NCBI GenBank assembly: GCA_023957475.1
Contig: JAMLHA010000006.1
Span: 116,841 to 180,840, forward strand
Direction of reading: 5' to 3'
DNA length: 64,000 nucleotides
DNA from: Crocinitomicaceae bacterium
Lineage (GTDB): Bacteria; Bacteroidota; Bacteroidia; Flavobacteriales_D; Crocinitomicaceae
Part shown: one piece after another, positions 16,529 to 26,336 of the stretch
Position numbering within the stretch: position 1 is the first letter of the stretch
How the letters are laid out: every line of letters starts with the position of its first letter
Program-made: the position numbers and the translations under genes
The notes under the pieces: generated by a model
What the model saw: the letters and a program-made list of their open reading frames with translations, nothing else
Database searches by the model: none
What the model was told of the DNA's origin: nothing

Positions 16529-18382
16529 TTATTTTTTAACAACGTTGAATGTTGATTTTGCTCCATTGTCATAAACAACATTAAATACGTATATTCCAGG
16601 AGTTAAATCAGCAATATTGATTGTTGTATTGTTGCTTACAAACTCAACATTGTGATTAGCAACTGTTCTACCAGTCAAATCATTGATTGAGATTGTTGCC
16701 TTTCCATCGTTTGGAATAGAAATAGTAACATTGTCACTTGCTGGATTCGGGAAAGCACCTGCATTCATGCTAACCAAGTTTTCCAATTTAGCAATGTCTG
16801 CATCTACTGCATGGAGACCGATAGCAGGAGTTAAATCAAATCCAAAACCAGAAGCATACCAACCGTTTCCAGGTGTAACATATACAGGGTTTGGAAGTTG
16901 TTCTAACAATTGAGAAGCAACATTTAAGTTAACACTTCTGTCGTAACCAAATCGCAATGGTAAACCAAAATGACTGAAACAGAACAAGTATTTTTGATTA
17001 TCAACCAAATACAAAGGAGTAGGGAATTGAATATACACAGCCTCTGTATCAGCAACACCTGTAAATGCGTATTCACCACTATAAGTAGGGTTTATATCTG
17101 TTTGTGCAAACGTTGCTGAAGGGTATGTGAACACATCATTCCATTCATATACATCAAAGAAAATACTATGATCGCTCAATGTGCCTGGTGTAGCAGTTGT
17201 TGCCAATGCCACACTTGCTTCAACACCAACAACCCCTAATCTACTTGCGTTTGGATTTTCAAAAGCAGAACAATATCTAACTTCTTCTGTAGCCCCATTG
17301 CTTTCTGAAGGCATTACATAAGAGTTAACAATTGGTTTTAATGTCGTAGGATCTAATTGTCCATGAGCAATTTTAGAACTATTGATATTAAATTTCACAG
17401 AGAAATAGTTGTCACTTGGAAATTGATCAGTAGCACCTGGATCCAATGTGTATTCTAACAAATACTCACCTTCAGGATAAGTAGCTAATGAGAAATTAGG
17501 GAAAGAAAGTGTTTCACCAGGGAAAATATCCACGCTATCAATCGCAGCACTTGTTGCACCAGTCAAATCAAATGAAACAGTTTCATCATAAACAACAGTA
17601 CTAGGGCCTGTTATTTTTACATTTGCCGTACCACCAACTATATCTGCTGAACCATAGTTATAAACTCGTAATCCTAAATCAAAATTAAATTCTGATGCAT
17701 TTTGAGACAACAATGAATGAACTCCTGAATACAAAGGTGTAGCAACTAAATCTGTTGTCATTGCCAAATCATAAGGGAATGCAGCAGTTTTGTTTCCAAT
17801 GAACATTACAACTGGCCCGTTTGCCATTTCATCAATTAAACGATTTCCATCAGTCAAGGAAATTCTTACTACTGGTATTGTAACAAGTGGTCCATTCACA
17901 TCATCAGCAGCAGCACTCATGTAGTTGTTTTCCAAGTTATCATCATCGATATTGTCAACAACAATCACTGCAATAGCTCCTGCATCTTGTGCATATTTTG
18001 CTTTTGCAGTAAAAGCACAAGTATTTCTTCTTAAAATAGCAATTTTACCTGCATAAGCATTGGCTGGAGATGGGTTACACCCTTCTTCTGAAAGTGGATT
18101 ACCAACATTGGTAGTATTGTTACCTGGAGTACCATCATTCACCAAAACCAATGTGTCCTTAATAAAGGTTCCAGGCACAGCAAAATTCATTGACAAGCCC
18201 CAGTTTTCACTTTCTGGTGCAAATTGTGATTCAGCATAACGTGGCCAGTTTTGATCTGTTTGCACAGCAAACGTATAGCTTCCTTGAATAGCAGCTGGGC
18301 TAACCCCAACAACAACTACGCTCTGTCCAAATGAGAGCATCATTATCCCAATAGAGATAATCGTAAGTAAACTTTTTTTCAT
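16529..18382 (-). CDS. T9SS-secreted protein with a protease-associated (PA) domain
   Basis: 617 aa. Signal peptide 1-20 (cleavage after SFG). A PA domain lies at about 90-195 (AYAGKIAILRRNTCAFTAKAKYAQDAGAIAVIVVDN). It is followed by beta-sandwich segments without a recognisable peptidase core. Residues from about 540 are a type A T9SS sorting domain (AFPNPASDNVTISI, ISINDLTGRTV, LTPGIYVFNVVYDNG). PA domains usually sit on secreted proteases or receptors; here no catalytic motif is visible, so it may be a surface adhesin or binding protein. Single-gene unit with its own promoter-like sequence and terminator. Confidence 0.85.
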   Translation of the reverse strand: MKKSLLTIISIGIMMLSFGQSVVVVGVSPAAIQGSYTFAVQTDQNWPRYAESQFAPESENWGLSMNFAVPGTFIKDTLVLVNDGTPGNNTTNVGNPLSEEGCNPSPANAYAGKIAILRRNTCAFTAKAKYAQDAGAIAVIVVDNIDDDNLENNYMSAAADDVNGPLVTIPVVRISLTDGNRLIDEMANGPVVMFIGNKTAAFPYDLAMTTDLVATPLYSGVHSLLSQNASEFNFDLGLRVYNYGSADIVGGTANVKITGPSTVVYDETVSFDLTGATSAAIDSVDIFPGETLSFPNFSLATYPEGEYLLEYTLDPGATDQFPSDNYFSVKFNINSSKIAHGQLDPTTLKPIVNSYVMPSESNGATEEVRYCSAFENPNASRLGVVGVEASVALATTATPGTLSDHSIFFDVYEWNDVFTYPSATFAQTDINPTYSGEYAFTGVADTEAVYIQFPTPLYLVDNQKYLFCFSHFGLPLRFGYDRSVNLNVASQLLEQLPNPVYVTPGNGWYASGFGFDLTPAIGLHAVDADIAKLENLVSMNAGAFPNPASDNVTISIPNDGKATISINDLTGRTVANHNVEFVSNNTTINIADLTPGIYVFNVVYDNGAKSTFNVVKK

Positions 18383-18412
18383 AACAAATAAATTAAATAA
18401 TTAATATCTTAG

Positions 18413-18420
18413 TAAAGATA
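18413..18420 (-). promoter_or_regulatory. Candidate -7 element of the PA-domain gene
   Basis: Minus-strand TATCTTTA (7 of 8 matches to TAnnTTTG), about 30 nt before the start codon at 18382. Confidence 0.35.
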
Positions 18421-18478
18421 CAACTTTTTTTTTAAATGAGATAATTCAATAAAAATTATTTCATAAAATTAATTTACA

Positions 18479-18486
18479 TAACTTTG
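18479..18486 (+). promoter_or_regulatory. -7 element TAACTTTG of panD
   Basis: Exact TAnnTTTG, 17 nt before the panD ATG. The -33 region has TTA rather than TTG. Confidence 0.5.
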
Positions 18487-18503
18487 CACCGCAATAAAAA
18501 ATT

Positions 18504-18854
18504 ATGTTAGTACAAGTAGTTAAGTCAAAAATCCATAGAGTTAAAGTTACACAAGCCGATTTGAATTATATTGGGAGTATAACAATTGATGAAGCTTTGA
18601 TGGAAGCGGCTAATTTTATTGAAGGAGAACGTGTTCAAATCGTTAACCTCAACAATGGTGAACGATTGGAAACGTATATCATAAAAGGAGAAAGAAATTC
18701 TGGCACTATCTGTTTAAATGGCCCAGCAGCTCGAAAGGTTGCTGTTAATGATGTTGTCATCATCATTGGCTATGGAATGATGGATTTTGAAGAAGCAAAA
18801 TCTTTCAAGCCTTCTTTCGTTTTTCCGAATGAAGAAACAAATCTGTTGGATTAA
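18504..18854 (+). CDS. panD: Aspartate 1-decarboxylase
   Basis: 116 aa, full length. The self-cleavage site Gly24-Ser25 (YIGSITID) that creates the pyruvoyl cofactor is present, as is the conserved segment [21 protein letters not shown]. It makes beta-alanine from aspartate for pantothenate and CoA synthesis in the cytoplasm. First gene of a three-gene run: panD, flippase-like gene (3-nt gap), RfaE2-like gene (overlap). Confidence 0.96.
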   Translation: MLVQVVKSKIHRVKVTQADLNYIGSITIDEALMEAANFIEGERVQIVNLNNGERLETYIIKGERNSGTICLNGPAARKVAVNDVVIIIGYGMMDFEEAKSFKPSFVFPNEETNLLD

Positions 18855-18857
18855 TCG

Positions 18858-19898
18858 ATGTCTAAAGAAACAATTTTAAAGGTAGTAAAGACAGTTTTGC
18901 CTTTAGCAATTGGTGTCTATCTTTTTTGGTTGTTTTTTTCTAAGATGACAGATGCGCATATCACTAGTTTTAAAAAAGCGCTCCGAGAAGCCAATTATTT
19001 TTGGATTGTTTTAGCTATGTTACTCGAGTTTGTATCGCTTTGGTCAAGAGCTTTGCGATGGAAATACCTATTAGAACCAATAGGGTTTAAAACACCTTGG
19101 AAGCACCGATACCATGCGCTTATGGTGGGTTATTTGGCTAATTACACATTACCAAGGGCTGGCGAACCAACTCGTTCTGCTATGTTATACCGTTCAGATG
19201 GTGTGCCCTTTGCCAAGTCATTCGGGACAATTATTGCCGAACGAGCTATCGATGTAATTATGTTGGGATTATTTGTGTTGATAACCATGTCGTTTGGTTA
19301 CAGCGATCTAAAAGCTATTTTTTCTTCTATTGAAGAACAATTAGGAGGAAAATCTGCCGAAACTACGGGGGTTGACTTCAAACAATTGGTGTATTTTATA
19401 GTTGGAGGATTGTTATTTTTAGGTGTTATTGTTTACATTTTAAATAAATCTATAAGAAACAAGTTAAATCAATTTATTCAAGGTTTGTTGAGTGGTGTTT
19501 TTGCTATTTTCAAAACAGAAAAACCATGGAGTTTTGTACTACACACTTTTATTATTTGGATCAGTTGGTTATTGATGTTCATTGTTCCTTTTTACTCACT
19601 TAAAGAAACTGCAGAATTTCCATTTACAGGTATGTTAATTGGCTTTGTTGTTGGATCCTTAGGAATGTCACTCACAAATGGCGGAATTGGTATTTATCCA
19701 TTATTAATTGGAATGGTTGTGTCTTTTTATTTGAAAGATGACTATCCAACAGATTCCGTTGGAATAGGTAATGCATTAGGCATGATCATTTGGTTGGGAA
19801 ATACATTTATCATGATACTTTTAGGTTTAATTTCCTTATTTTTATTGCCCAATAATTATTCAAACGAAGATGACACGTCTAGAGAATCTACAAAATAA
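18858..19898 (+). CDS. Lysylphosphatidylglycerol-synthase-TM-family membrane protein (flippase-like)
   Basis: 346 aa, polytopic, about eight membrane segments. It carries the family signature RALRWKYLL...GYLANYTLPRAGEPTR near residues 60-105 and IIAERAIDVIMLGLF. It belongs to the LPG_synthase_TM (UPF0104) family, the flippase-like half of MprF without the synthase domain. In related organisms such proteins are thought to move lipids or lipid-linked substrates; the substrate here is unknown. It overlaps the next gene by 29 bp. Confidence 0.85.
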   Translation: MSKETILKVVKTVLPLAIGVYLFWLFFSKMTDAHITSFKKALREANYFWIVLAMLLEFVSLWSRALRWKYLLEPIGFKTPWKHRYHALMVGYLANYTLPRAGEPTRSAMLYRSDGVPFAKSFGTIIAERAIDVIMLGLFVLITMSFGYSDLKAIFSSIEEQLGGKSAETTGVDFKQLVYFIVGGLLFLGVIVYILNKSIRNKLNQFIQGLLSGVFAIFKTEKPWSFVLHTFIIWISWLLMFIVPFYSLKETAEFPFTGMLIGFVVGSLGMSLTNGGIGIYPLLIGMVVSFYLKDDYPTDSVGIGNALGMIIWLGNTFIMILLGLISLFLLPNNYSNEDDTSRESTK

Positions 19899-20385
19899 AA
19901 TTGCAACCATCGAACAAGCAAGAAAACAACTGCTGATTTGGAAAAATGCAGGGTTGAAAGTAACATTTACGAATGGTTGTTTTGATATTTTACACAAAGG
20001 TCACGTTACTTATTTGACACAAGCAGCTGATTTAGCAAACCGTTTGGTTGTTGGACTTAATACAGACAATTCTGTTAAACGACAAGGAAAATCTCCAGAG
20101 CGACCAATTAATAGCGAAGATGCACGTGCTACTGTGCTCGCAGGTCTTTCGGCTGTAGATTTAGTTGTATTGTTTGACGAAGATACTCCACTTGAATTAA
20201 TAAAAGACTTACAGCCTGATATTGTAGCAAAAGGCAATGATTATGATCCAATAGAAAGAGATAAGTCTTCAAAAAAATACATTGTTGGTGCTGACATCAT
20301 GGATTCAAAGGGTGGAAAAGTTGTTGCACTGCCGTTTTTGGAGGGGTTTTCAACGACTTCCATTATAAAAAAGATAACACATTGA
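19870..20385 (+). CDS. RfaE2/HldE-type adenylyltransferase (D-glycero-beta-D-manno-heptose 1-phosphate)
   Basis: 171 aa. The cytidylyltransferase fold starts FTNGCFDILHKGHVTYL with the HxGH nucleotide-binding motif at residues 42-45, then AVDLVVLFDEDTPLELI and PDIVAKGNDY. It matches the stand-alone C-terminal half of HldE, which makes ADP-heptose for LPS inner core. This start (MTRLENLQ) overlaps the upstream gene by 29 bp and gives the usual N-terminal helix. No other heptose genes are nearby. Confidence 0.88.
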   Translation: MTRLENLQNKIATIEQARKQLLIWKNAGLKVTFTNGCFDILHKGHVTYLTQAADLANRLVVGLNTDNSVKRQGKSPERPINSEDARATVLAGLSAVDLVVLFDEDTPLELIKDLQPDIVAKGNDYDPIERDKSSKKYIVGADIMDSKGGKVVALPFLEGFSTTSIIKKITH

Positions 20386-20408
20386 TTTTAAAATTTTTCC
20401 ACAAAGTA

Positions 20409-20438
20409 TTGGTTTATTAAAAATAAAATCTATATTTG
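20409..20438 (+). promoter_or_regulatory. Bacteroidota promoter of the 164-aa membrane protein gene
   Basis: TTG at 20409-20411 and TATATTTG at 20431-20438, separated by 19 nt. Both boxes match the -33/-7 consensus exactly. The start codon is at 20465. Confidence 0.7.
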
Positions 20439-20464
20439 AAATTATTAACTATAAATTTTATACT

Positions 20465-20959
20465 ATGGAAGAAACATTAGACTCTGTAAATGGAGGAAAT
20501 CAAAGACCAACGTTTTTAACAGTTTTATGCATCCTAACCTTTATTGGTTCTGGATTAGGGGTGCTTGGAGGATTAATGGGATTAATGGGAAGTGCTGCAC
20601 TTTCTTATTTCGCACCTCAAGGAACAATGATCTCACAAATTATTGGTTTATTAGCTGCTGGACTTTGTTTGTTTGGGGCAATTAAAATGTGGGGATTGTA
20701 CAAACAAGGATTTACATTCTATTTATTAGGAATTGTATTATCAATTGTTGGTGCTGTAGTTGGTGCTGTTATGTTTACTTCAACAGTAAGCTCAGGAATT
20801 GGTAGCATTGAAGGACTAGATGATGAATTTGGTCAAGCGGCAAATGCTGTAGGTTCATTAGCAAGTGCTGCTATTTGGTCAGGAGTAATTTTCTCTATTG
20901 TTATCAACATTGTTTTTTTATTGTTATACAACGCAAACAGAAAACATCTAGTTAAATAA
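20465..20959 (+). CDS. Small four-TM membrane protein of unknown function
   Basis: 164 aa. A hydrophilic start (MEETLDSVNGGNQRP) is followed by four membrane segments (about 17-45, 57-75, 82-106 and 135-157). An acidic loop, IEGLDDEFGQAANAV, precedes the last one. The pattern resembles small DUF4064-like membrane proteins, but I cannot confirm that. It has its own promoter and terminator and so forms a single-gene unit. Confidence 0.75.
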   Translation: MEETLDSVNGGNQRPTFLTVLCILTFIGSGLGVLGGLMGLMGSAALSYFAPQGTMISQIIGLLAAGLCLFGAIKMWGLYKQGFTFYLLGIVLSIVGAVVGAVMFTSTVSSGIGSIEGLDDEFGQAANAVGSLASAAIWSGVIFSIVINIVFLLLYNANRKHLVK

Positions 20960-20978
20960 CTTTATGATTTTAATTCTT

Positions 20979-21004
20979 AAAGGTCGCTAATAGCGACCTT
21001 TTTT
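20979..21004 (+). terminator. Intrinsic terminator
   Basis: AAAGGTCGCTA pairs with TAGCGACCTTT with almost no loop, followed by a T-run. Confidence 0.88.
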
Positions 21005-21207
21005 ATTGACTGATAGTTTGATTGTACCTAAAATTTCCTCATTGCGGTGCTGTTATATTTTCTAGAGATTGGGTAAAAATCACTCACCAAAATTCTTTAT
21101 TTGTATCTTTTATAATAACCACGTTGATATAAATAGTTGCCCACATTATCCCCTCATTACACGTTGAATACAGCATATGTCAGGGCTAAGTCTATAATAA
21201 AAGGTCA

Positions 21208-21243
21208 TAAAAAAGAAAAGGTTGCCTAAACAGACAACCTTTA
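21208..21243 (-). terminator. Intrinsic terminator of the PpiD-like gene
   Basis: Minus strand AAAGGTTGTC and GGCAACCTTT form a stem with one G-U pair around a short loop, followed by a T-rich run. The 200 bases between this and the previous terminator show nothing recognisable. Confidence 0.75.
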
Positions 21244-21264
21244 CTTTCTTTATTTAAAGCGATT

Positions 21265-23472
21265 TTAACGACGAATACCGATCTTTAAGAATCTTCTGTT
21301 GTCAACCACCTCAGCCTTTTCTCTAAGACCTGTAATGGCATCATTTTGAATAGAAGATCTAGCTTGACCTTGTAATTGTTGTTTTTCAATTTCATACGTT
21401 TTTGTTGCAGGTTCTGCAATTGTTTTGTCAACACGTATAACATAAACTGCATTTCTTCCTTTTAAAGGCAAAGTGGTCATTCCATCTTTCAATCCTTTTG
21501 AGAAAATTGCACCAACGATTTCTGGGTCGTAACCACCACCCATGATAGAAGGATTTGCAAATGTTACTTCTGCTTTTTGAATTTCAACGTTGTTTTTAGA
21601 AGCAACTTCTTCTAATGTTTTACCATTCATCTTGCTTTTAAAGATAGCAGCTTTCTTTTCGTTCATCAATTCTCTTCTCATTGCAGCTTCAGCAGCATCA
21701 AAAGAAGGAACACCTTTATCTCTAATTACAGAAAGCATCGCAATAATGTATCTATCTTCATCTTTAATTGGAGATAAGTTTACTTGACCAGCTTCGCTCT
21801 TATCGTTGAATGCCAATGAAATTAAACGATCTTCTGCAAATGTTGTCTTCATTCCATAAACTTGAATGTTTTTCTCATCAATTGTCATTCCAAGTGGAGC
21901 AAATCCTTTTTTAATTGCTAAAGTATCAAACGCATCTGCTTTATCTTTTAATGATGATTTTTTATCCAATTCATCAACTACTTCTGATACCAAATCATTT
22001 GCCAATAAGTTAATATCGTCTAATGTATTTGAACTTGGTTTCAATGTTTTCTCAATGATTGCTAAACTAGGAACTCTACCTGCTTTTTTCTCCAACACTT
22101 CAATGATGTGAATACCAAAATCAGATTTTACCCATCCAATTTTTCCTACTGGATTGTTTTTAGCAAAATCACTAAATTCTGGAACCATTTCACTGTAGAT
22201 AAAGTTTTCAATTTTACCTCCTTCTTGTTTTGATCCTGGATCTTCACTGTATTGAGCAACAAATGCATCAAAATTATCTTTGTTGATTACATGCAACAAT
22301 GAATCGGCCATTTTTTGCTTTGCCAATGACCCTAATGTATCTGTTTTTTGAGCACTCAACAAAATGTGTCGAACAGAGTAAATAGTGTTGTCAACGTCCA
22401 ATACTTTTGCAATGCGGTATTTTCCTTTGTCTAAATACGGACCAACAATTGTACCAACAGCAGCTCTTTCAAATACAGAGTCCATTTGAGCTGGGTATGT
22501 AAAGTTTGGATTCACTTTTGGTGCATTTTCTGAACGGAATCCTGCTTTAGGCACATAGTATGGCCATTCACTGTTTTTCACAACAAAAATAGAATCGTTT
22601 TTAGCTGTTGTTTGTGCAGCAAAATTTGTTTTTAATGTATTTAAGTCTTTAAAGAATGTTGTTGAGTCTTCTTTTGATGCAACAATATCAACTGTAAAAT
22701 ATTTGATGTCACGTGCATTTGATTTTACACGGTATTTTACATCTTCTTTGTTTTTATCGTAGTATTTTCTCAACTCATCGTCTGATATTTTAATGTCAGC
22801 ATCTGGAATTTCAGAAAAACGTTTGATAACAAAAGAAATGTCTTTTATTCTCTTTTGAGCTACGTATTGTTCTTTTGCTTCTAAATCAGTTGTGTAAACA
22901 CCTTGATTCAACAATTGGAAGTATTTTTCTTGTAAACGTTGTAACGTCAACGAAATTTTAGTTTGATTCCAAGCTTGTTGTTCTTCAGCTTTAGATGAGC
23001 TTTTTAATTCATCCACACGCTTGCGAAGTAATTTTTCACTGTATAAACCAGTTGCAGGATCTTTGAAGCTTTCTGCGATACTAGCCATAACAGTAAACCC
23101 ATCATGACCATATAAAAAAGCGTCAAACTCTCTATCACTCACAGAAATTCCTAAAGAATTAAACTCTTTTTGTAAAATCATAGAGTCAACGATCGCATTC
23201 CAAGCTTTGTTTTCTGATTGAACTTGATCTCTCAAGGTGTATTCACGCCCTTGTTGAGCATATTCTTGTTGATCTGCTTGTTGATAATTTTTAGTAGCTT
23301 CTTCATACAATTGTGGATTGATTACCTCTCCATCAATTGTTCCATAACCAATTTGTTTTTGTCCACCAAAGATTCCTTTGTTATAGTCCGTTAGAATAAA
23401 CGCAAACATAGCAAGTCCAACAATACCAACCAGTAACCATGATTTCTCACGAATTTTTCCAATTATTGCCAT
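21265..23472 (-). CDS. PpiD-like membrane-anchored periplasmic peptidyl-prolyl isomerase
   Basis: 735 aa. One membrane anchor near residues 12-30 (SWLLVGIVGLAMFAFIL) is followed by a SurA/PpiD-type helical N-terminal region. A parvulin rotamase domain lies at about 360-460 (SVRHILLSAQK, FDAFVAQYSEDPGSKQEGG, DFGIHIIEVLE). A second chaperone-like region follows. PpiD-type proteins help fold outer-membrane and secreted proteins near the Sec translocon. It is longer than E. coli PpiD (about 620 aa), as is common in Bacteroidota. It stands alone, with its own terminator. Confidence 0.9.
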   Translation of the reverse strand: MAIIGKIREKSWLLVGIVGLAMFAFILTDYNKGIFGGQKQIGYGTIDGEVINPQLYEEATKNYQQADQQEYAQQGREYTLRDQVQSENKAWNAIVDSMILQKEFNSLGISVSDREFDAFLYGHDGFTVMASIAESFKDPATGLYSEKLLRKRVDELKSSSKAEEQQAWNQTKISLTLQRLQEKYFQLLNQGVYTTDLEAKEQYVAQKRIKDISFVIKRFSEIPDADIKISDDELRKYYDKNKEDVKYRVKSNARDIKYFTVDIVASKEDSTTFFKDLNTLKTNFAAQTTAKNDSIFVVKNSEWPYYVPKAGFRSENAPKVNPNFTYPAQMDSVFERAAVGTIVGPYLDKGKYRIAKVLDVDNTIYSVRHILLSAQKTDTLGSLAKQKMADSLLHVINKDNFDAFVAQYSEDPGSKQEGGKIENFIYSEMVPEFSDFAKNNPVGKIGWVKSDFGIHIIEVLEKKAGRVPSLAIIEKTLKPSSNTLDDINLLANDLVSEVVDELDKKSSLKDKADAFDTLAIKKGFAPLGMTIDEKNIQVYGMKTTFAEDRLISLAFNDKSEAGQVNLSPIKDEDRYIIAMLSVIRDKGVPSFDAAEAAMRRELMNEKKAAIFKSKMNGKTLEEVASKNNVEIQKAEVTFANPSIMGGGYDPEIVGAIFSKGLKDGMTTLPLKGRNAVYVIRVDKTIAEPATKTYEIEKQQLQGQARSSIQNDAITGLREKAEVVDNRRFLKIGIRR

Positions 23473-23560
23473 AAGATATTTGTAATTACAAGGGTGCGAA
23501 TATAATTAGTAGATTTGATAAATAAAAATTTCGCTTTGAAAATTTTTATATTTTTATGAA

Positions 23561-24955
23561 TTAATTCACTTCGTTGATGGCATTTGGCTGATATTCTCCC
23601 TCTGATTTTGCAATAACAACAGTAGCCAAACAATTGCCCAAAACATTGACACTTGTGCGTGCCATATCCATCAGTGCATCAACTGCTAAGATAACACTCA
23701 CCTTGTCAATCGTAACGCCTTCAATAGTGGTTGCTGCTCCAGCCAAAATAACAAAAGAAGCACCTCTAACTCCTGCCACTCCTTTGGAGGTAAGCATCAA
23801 CACCAAACAAATACCTATCTGCTCGCCCAACGTCATGTTAACACCGCACATTTGTGCAATAAAAACAACTGCCAATGAGAGGTATAAAGTGGTTCCATCT
23901 AAATTAAAACTATAACCGGTGGGAAGGACAAAACCGACGACTTTTTTAGAAACGCCCAATTTTTCTAAATTTTCCATTGCTTTTGGCAATGCAGCCTCAC
24001 TACTTGCTGTTGCAAATGCCAAACTTATAGGTTCTTGAACAGCAGCAATGAAGTCTTTTATGTTGATTTTACTAATCAGTGCTATTGGCAATAAAACAAG
24101 CAATACAAAAGCAATTAAAGCCACATATAGGGTGAGTACTAATTGCAATAAATTCATCAAAATATCTAATCCTGATTTGGCAACTGTGGCAGCCAATGCC
24201 CCGAAAACAGCAAACGGAGCAAAGTACATCACAATATCGGTAAATTTAAACATGACTTCGCTCAACCCTTCGAAGAAGTTTAGCATCGTTTCCTTTGGTT
24301 TTGCTTTTTGAATCATGCCAATGGCAATGGCAAAAATGATAGAAAAAACAACCACTTGTAGCACTTCATTGTTGGATATTGCTTTGGCAATGTTTTCTGG
24401 AAATATTTCTACGATATGATCACGTTGGTTGGTTGATTCCGTTTGTTGCATCAACGCTTCTGACTTTGCCAAATCTGCTTGTCGGGCTTCAATATGCACT
24501 CCCTCACCAGCTTTTGATACATTGATGGCTACCAATCCAATCACCAGAGCAAATGTTGTAACAACTTCAAAGTAAATAATGCTTTTTAATCCAATTCGAC
24601 CCAATTGTTTCAAGTTGCTATGTCCAGCAATACCAACTATTAACGTGGCTAAAATCAACGGTGCAACAAGTGATTTTACCAAGCGAAGGAAAATCGTTCC
24701 CAATCGCTCCATTTCCAATCCAAAAGCTGGAAAAGTGATTCCTACTTCAATTCCTAGCAGCATAGCTGTAAATATCCACAGCGATAATTTTTTGCGTTTA
24801 TAGGAAATAAAAAATAAAAATAAAATTCCCGCCATTCGAACTCCCGCCATAACATCAAACTGATTTTGATGCGATGTTGTAAATATTAGCGTCAGGATTG
24901 TGAAGTAGAACACAAAATAAAACCCCAAAGAAGTAAACCACTGATTATTTTTCAT
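23561..24955 (-). CDS. Dicarboxylate/amino acid:cation symporter (DAACS family)
   Basis: 464 aa. It has the family hallmarks: the serine-rich hairpin TASSEAALPKAM near residue 315, GYSFNLDGTTLYLS near 345-358, and the aspartate-binding segment VILAVDALMDMARTSVNVLGN near the end. It imports glutamate, aspartate or C4-dicarboxylates with Na+ or H+ across the inner membrane. The extra N-terminal membrane segments before MERLGTIFLRLVKSLVAPLI make it slightly longer than GltP. The exact substrate cannot be told from sequence. Confidence 0.92.
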   Translation of the reverse strand: MKNNQWFTSLGFYFVFYFTILTLIFTTSHQNQFDVMAGVRMAGILFLFFISYKRKKLSLWIFTAMLLGIEVGITFPAFGLEMERLGTIFLRLVKSLVAPLILATLIVGIAGHSNLKQLGRIGLKSIIYFEVVTTFALVIGLVAINVSKAGEGVHIEARQADLAKSEALMQQTESTNQRDHIVEIFPENIAKAISNNEVLQVVVFSIIFAIAIGMIQKAKPKETMLNFFEGLSEVMFKFTDIVMYFAPFAVFGALAATVAKSGLDILMNLLQLVLTLYVALIAFVLLVLLPIALISKINIKDFIAAVQEPISLAFATASSEAALPKAMENLEKLGVSKKVVGFVLPTGYSFNLDGTTLYLSLAVVFIAQMCGVNMTLGEQIGICLVLMLTSKGVAGVRGASFVILAGAATTIEGVTIDKVSVILAVDALMDMARTSVNVLGNCLATVVIAKSEGEYQPNAINEVN

Positions 24956-25130
24956 ATTTTTCTATTTCTGCTGTAAAGGTGGTAAAAATGGATGAGTTTT
25001 GCAGTTTTTTGCCGTTAAATCTTCAAAAAACACTAATAATTTTCGATTTGAATAGGGGTTAAACAAAAGAACAGGAGTAATCGAATACCAAATTATTTCG
25101 TAATTTTATCCACTTCAATCCATAATACAA

Positions 25131-26336
25131 TTGAAAGGAGAAAATCAAATACAATCCAAAACGGTTGCTGTAAAATTAAGTGAAAAGGCAGAAAAACTTG
25201 TCAAAAAAGGCCATCCTTGGGTGTTTTCTGACAGTATTCAAAAAATTAATGCTGAAGTAAAAACTGGTGCCATTTGCGTGTTGTTTTCCAATAGGGATAA
25301 TAAATTTTATGCTTTGGGGTTGTATGATAAAAACTCTCCTATCCGTATTAAAATCATCAGCAGGGTTTCTACAAAGTTGGATCAAGCGTTTTTTAATTCA
25401 CGCATTGTTACTGCTTATGATTTAAGACAACCACTCATCAGCGAAAGCACTAATAGTTTTAGATTGGTTTATGGGGAAAACGATTATTTACCAGGGGTAA
25501 TTGTAGATGTTTATCATCAAGTAGCTGTGTTGAAACTTTATTCTGCCATTTGGTTGCCGTTTATCGAAAATATTACGACTGCAATTAACGAAACGTTGAA
25601 TACAAAAGCAATTGTTTTGCGTTTTAGCAGAAATATTCAAAAGGAATGTGCTCATTTAACGGACGGCTCCATCATTACTGGTTTGCTGGACGATGAAAAT
25701 GTGCGTTTTTTAGAAAACAATGTGCATTTCACTACAAATGTTATCAAAGGACATAAAACAGGTTTCTTTTTAGATCACAGACCGAATAGAAAAAGAATCG
25801 GTGAGTTGGCAAAAAATAAAAAAGTGTTGGATGTGTTTTCTTATGTTGGTGGATTTTCTGTACATGCACTTGTTGGTGGCGCAAAAGAGGTAACAAGTGT
25901 GGATATTAGTCAGCAAGCACTGGACGTTGCCAAAGAAAATGCAAAAATCAATACTTTTTCTGGCAAACACCACACCCTTGCAGGCGATGCTTTTGAGGTT
26001 CTTGGTGATTTGGTTAGACAAAAACAAACTTTTGATTTAATCATCATCGATCCGCCTTCGTTTGCCAAAAGTACCGCTGAAGTTAAAACAGCGTTGAAAA
26101 AATACTACGATTTAGCTTTATTGGGCATTCAATTAACAGCAAAAAAAGGCATTTTGGTTTTGGCATCTTGTTCTTCGAGGGTTTCAAAAGACGAGTTAAC
26201 GGAAATCCATCAACAAGCTTTTGCAGCCACTAAAACGACTTTTGAATTAACCGACATGACTACCCATGATATCGATCACCCAATAGTAATCAAAGAGGCA
26301 GAATACTTGAAGTGTATGTACTATCAACGTGATTGA
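25131..26336 (+). CDS. RlmI-like class I SAM-dependent rRNA methyltransferase
   Basis: 401 aa. N-terminal PUA domain at about 8-80 (LVKKGHPWVFSDSIQKI). Then come the family segment GFFLDHRPNR near 210, methyltransferase motif I LDVFSYVGGFSVHA near 232 and motif IV DPPSFAKS near 305. The layout is that of RlmI, which methylates a 23S rRNA cytosine (m5C). There is no ATG upstream before an in-frame TAA at 25101, so the start is TTG at 25131 (or an even rarer codon). The 3' end overlaps the convergent acyltransferase gene by 13 bp. Confidence 0.88.
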   Translation: MKGENQIQSKTVAVKLSEKAEKLVKKGHPWVFSDSIQKINAEVKTGAICVLFSNRDNKFYALGLYDKNSPIRIKIISRVSTKLDQAFFNSRIVTAYDLRQPLISESTNSFRLVYGENDYLPGVIVDVYHQVAVLKLYSAIWLPFIENITTAINETLNTKAIVLRFSRNIQKECAHLTDGSIITGLLDDENVRFLENNVHFTTNVIKGHKTGFFLDHRPNRKRIGELAKNKKVLDVFSYVGGFSVHALVGGAKEVTSVDISQQALDVAKENAKINTFSGKHHTLAGDAFEVLGDLVRQKQTFDLIIIDPPSFAKSTAEVKTALKKYYDLALLGIQLTAKKGILVLASCSSRVSKDELTEIHQQAFAATKTTFELTDMTTHDIDHPIVIKEAEYLKCMYYQRD

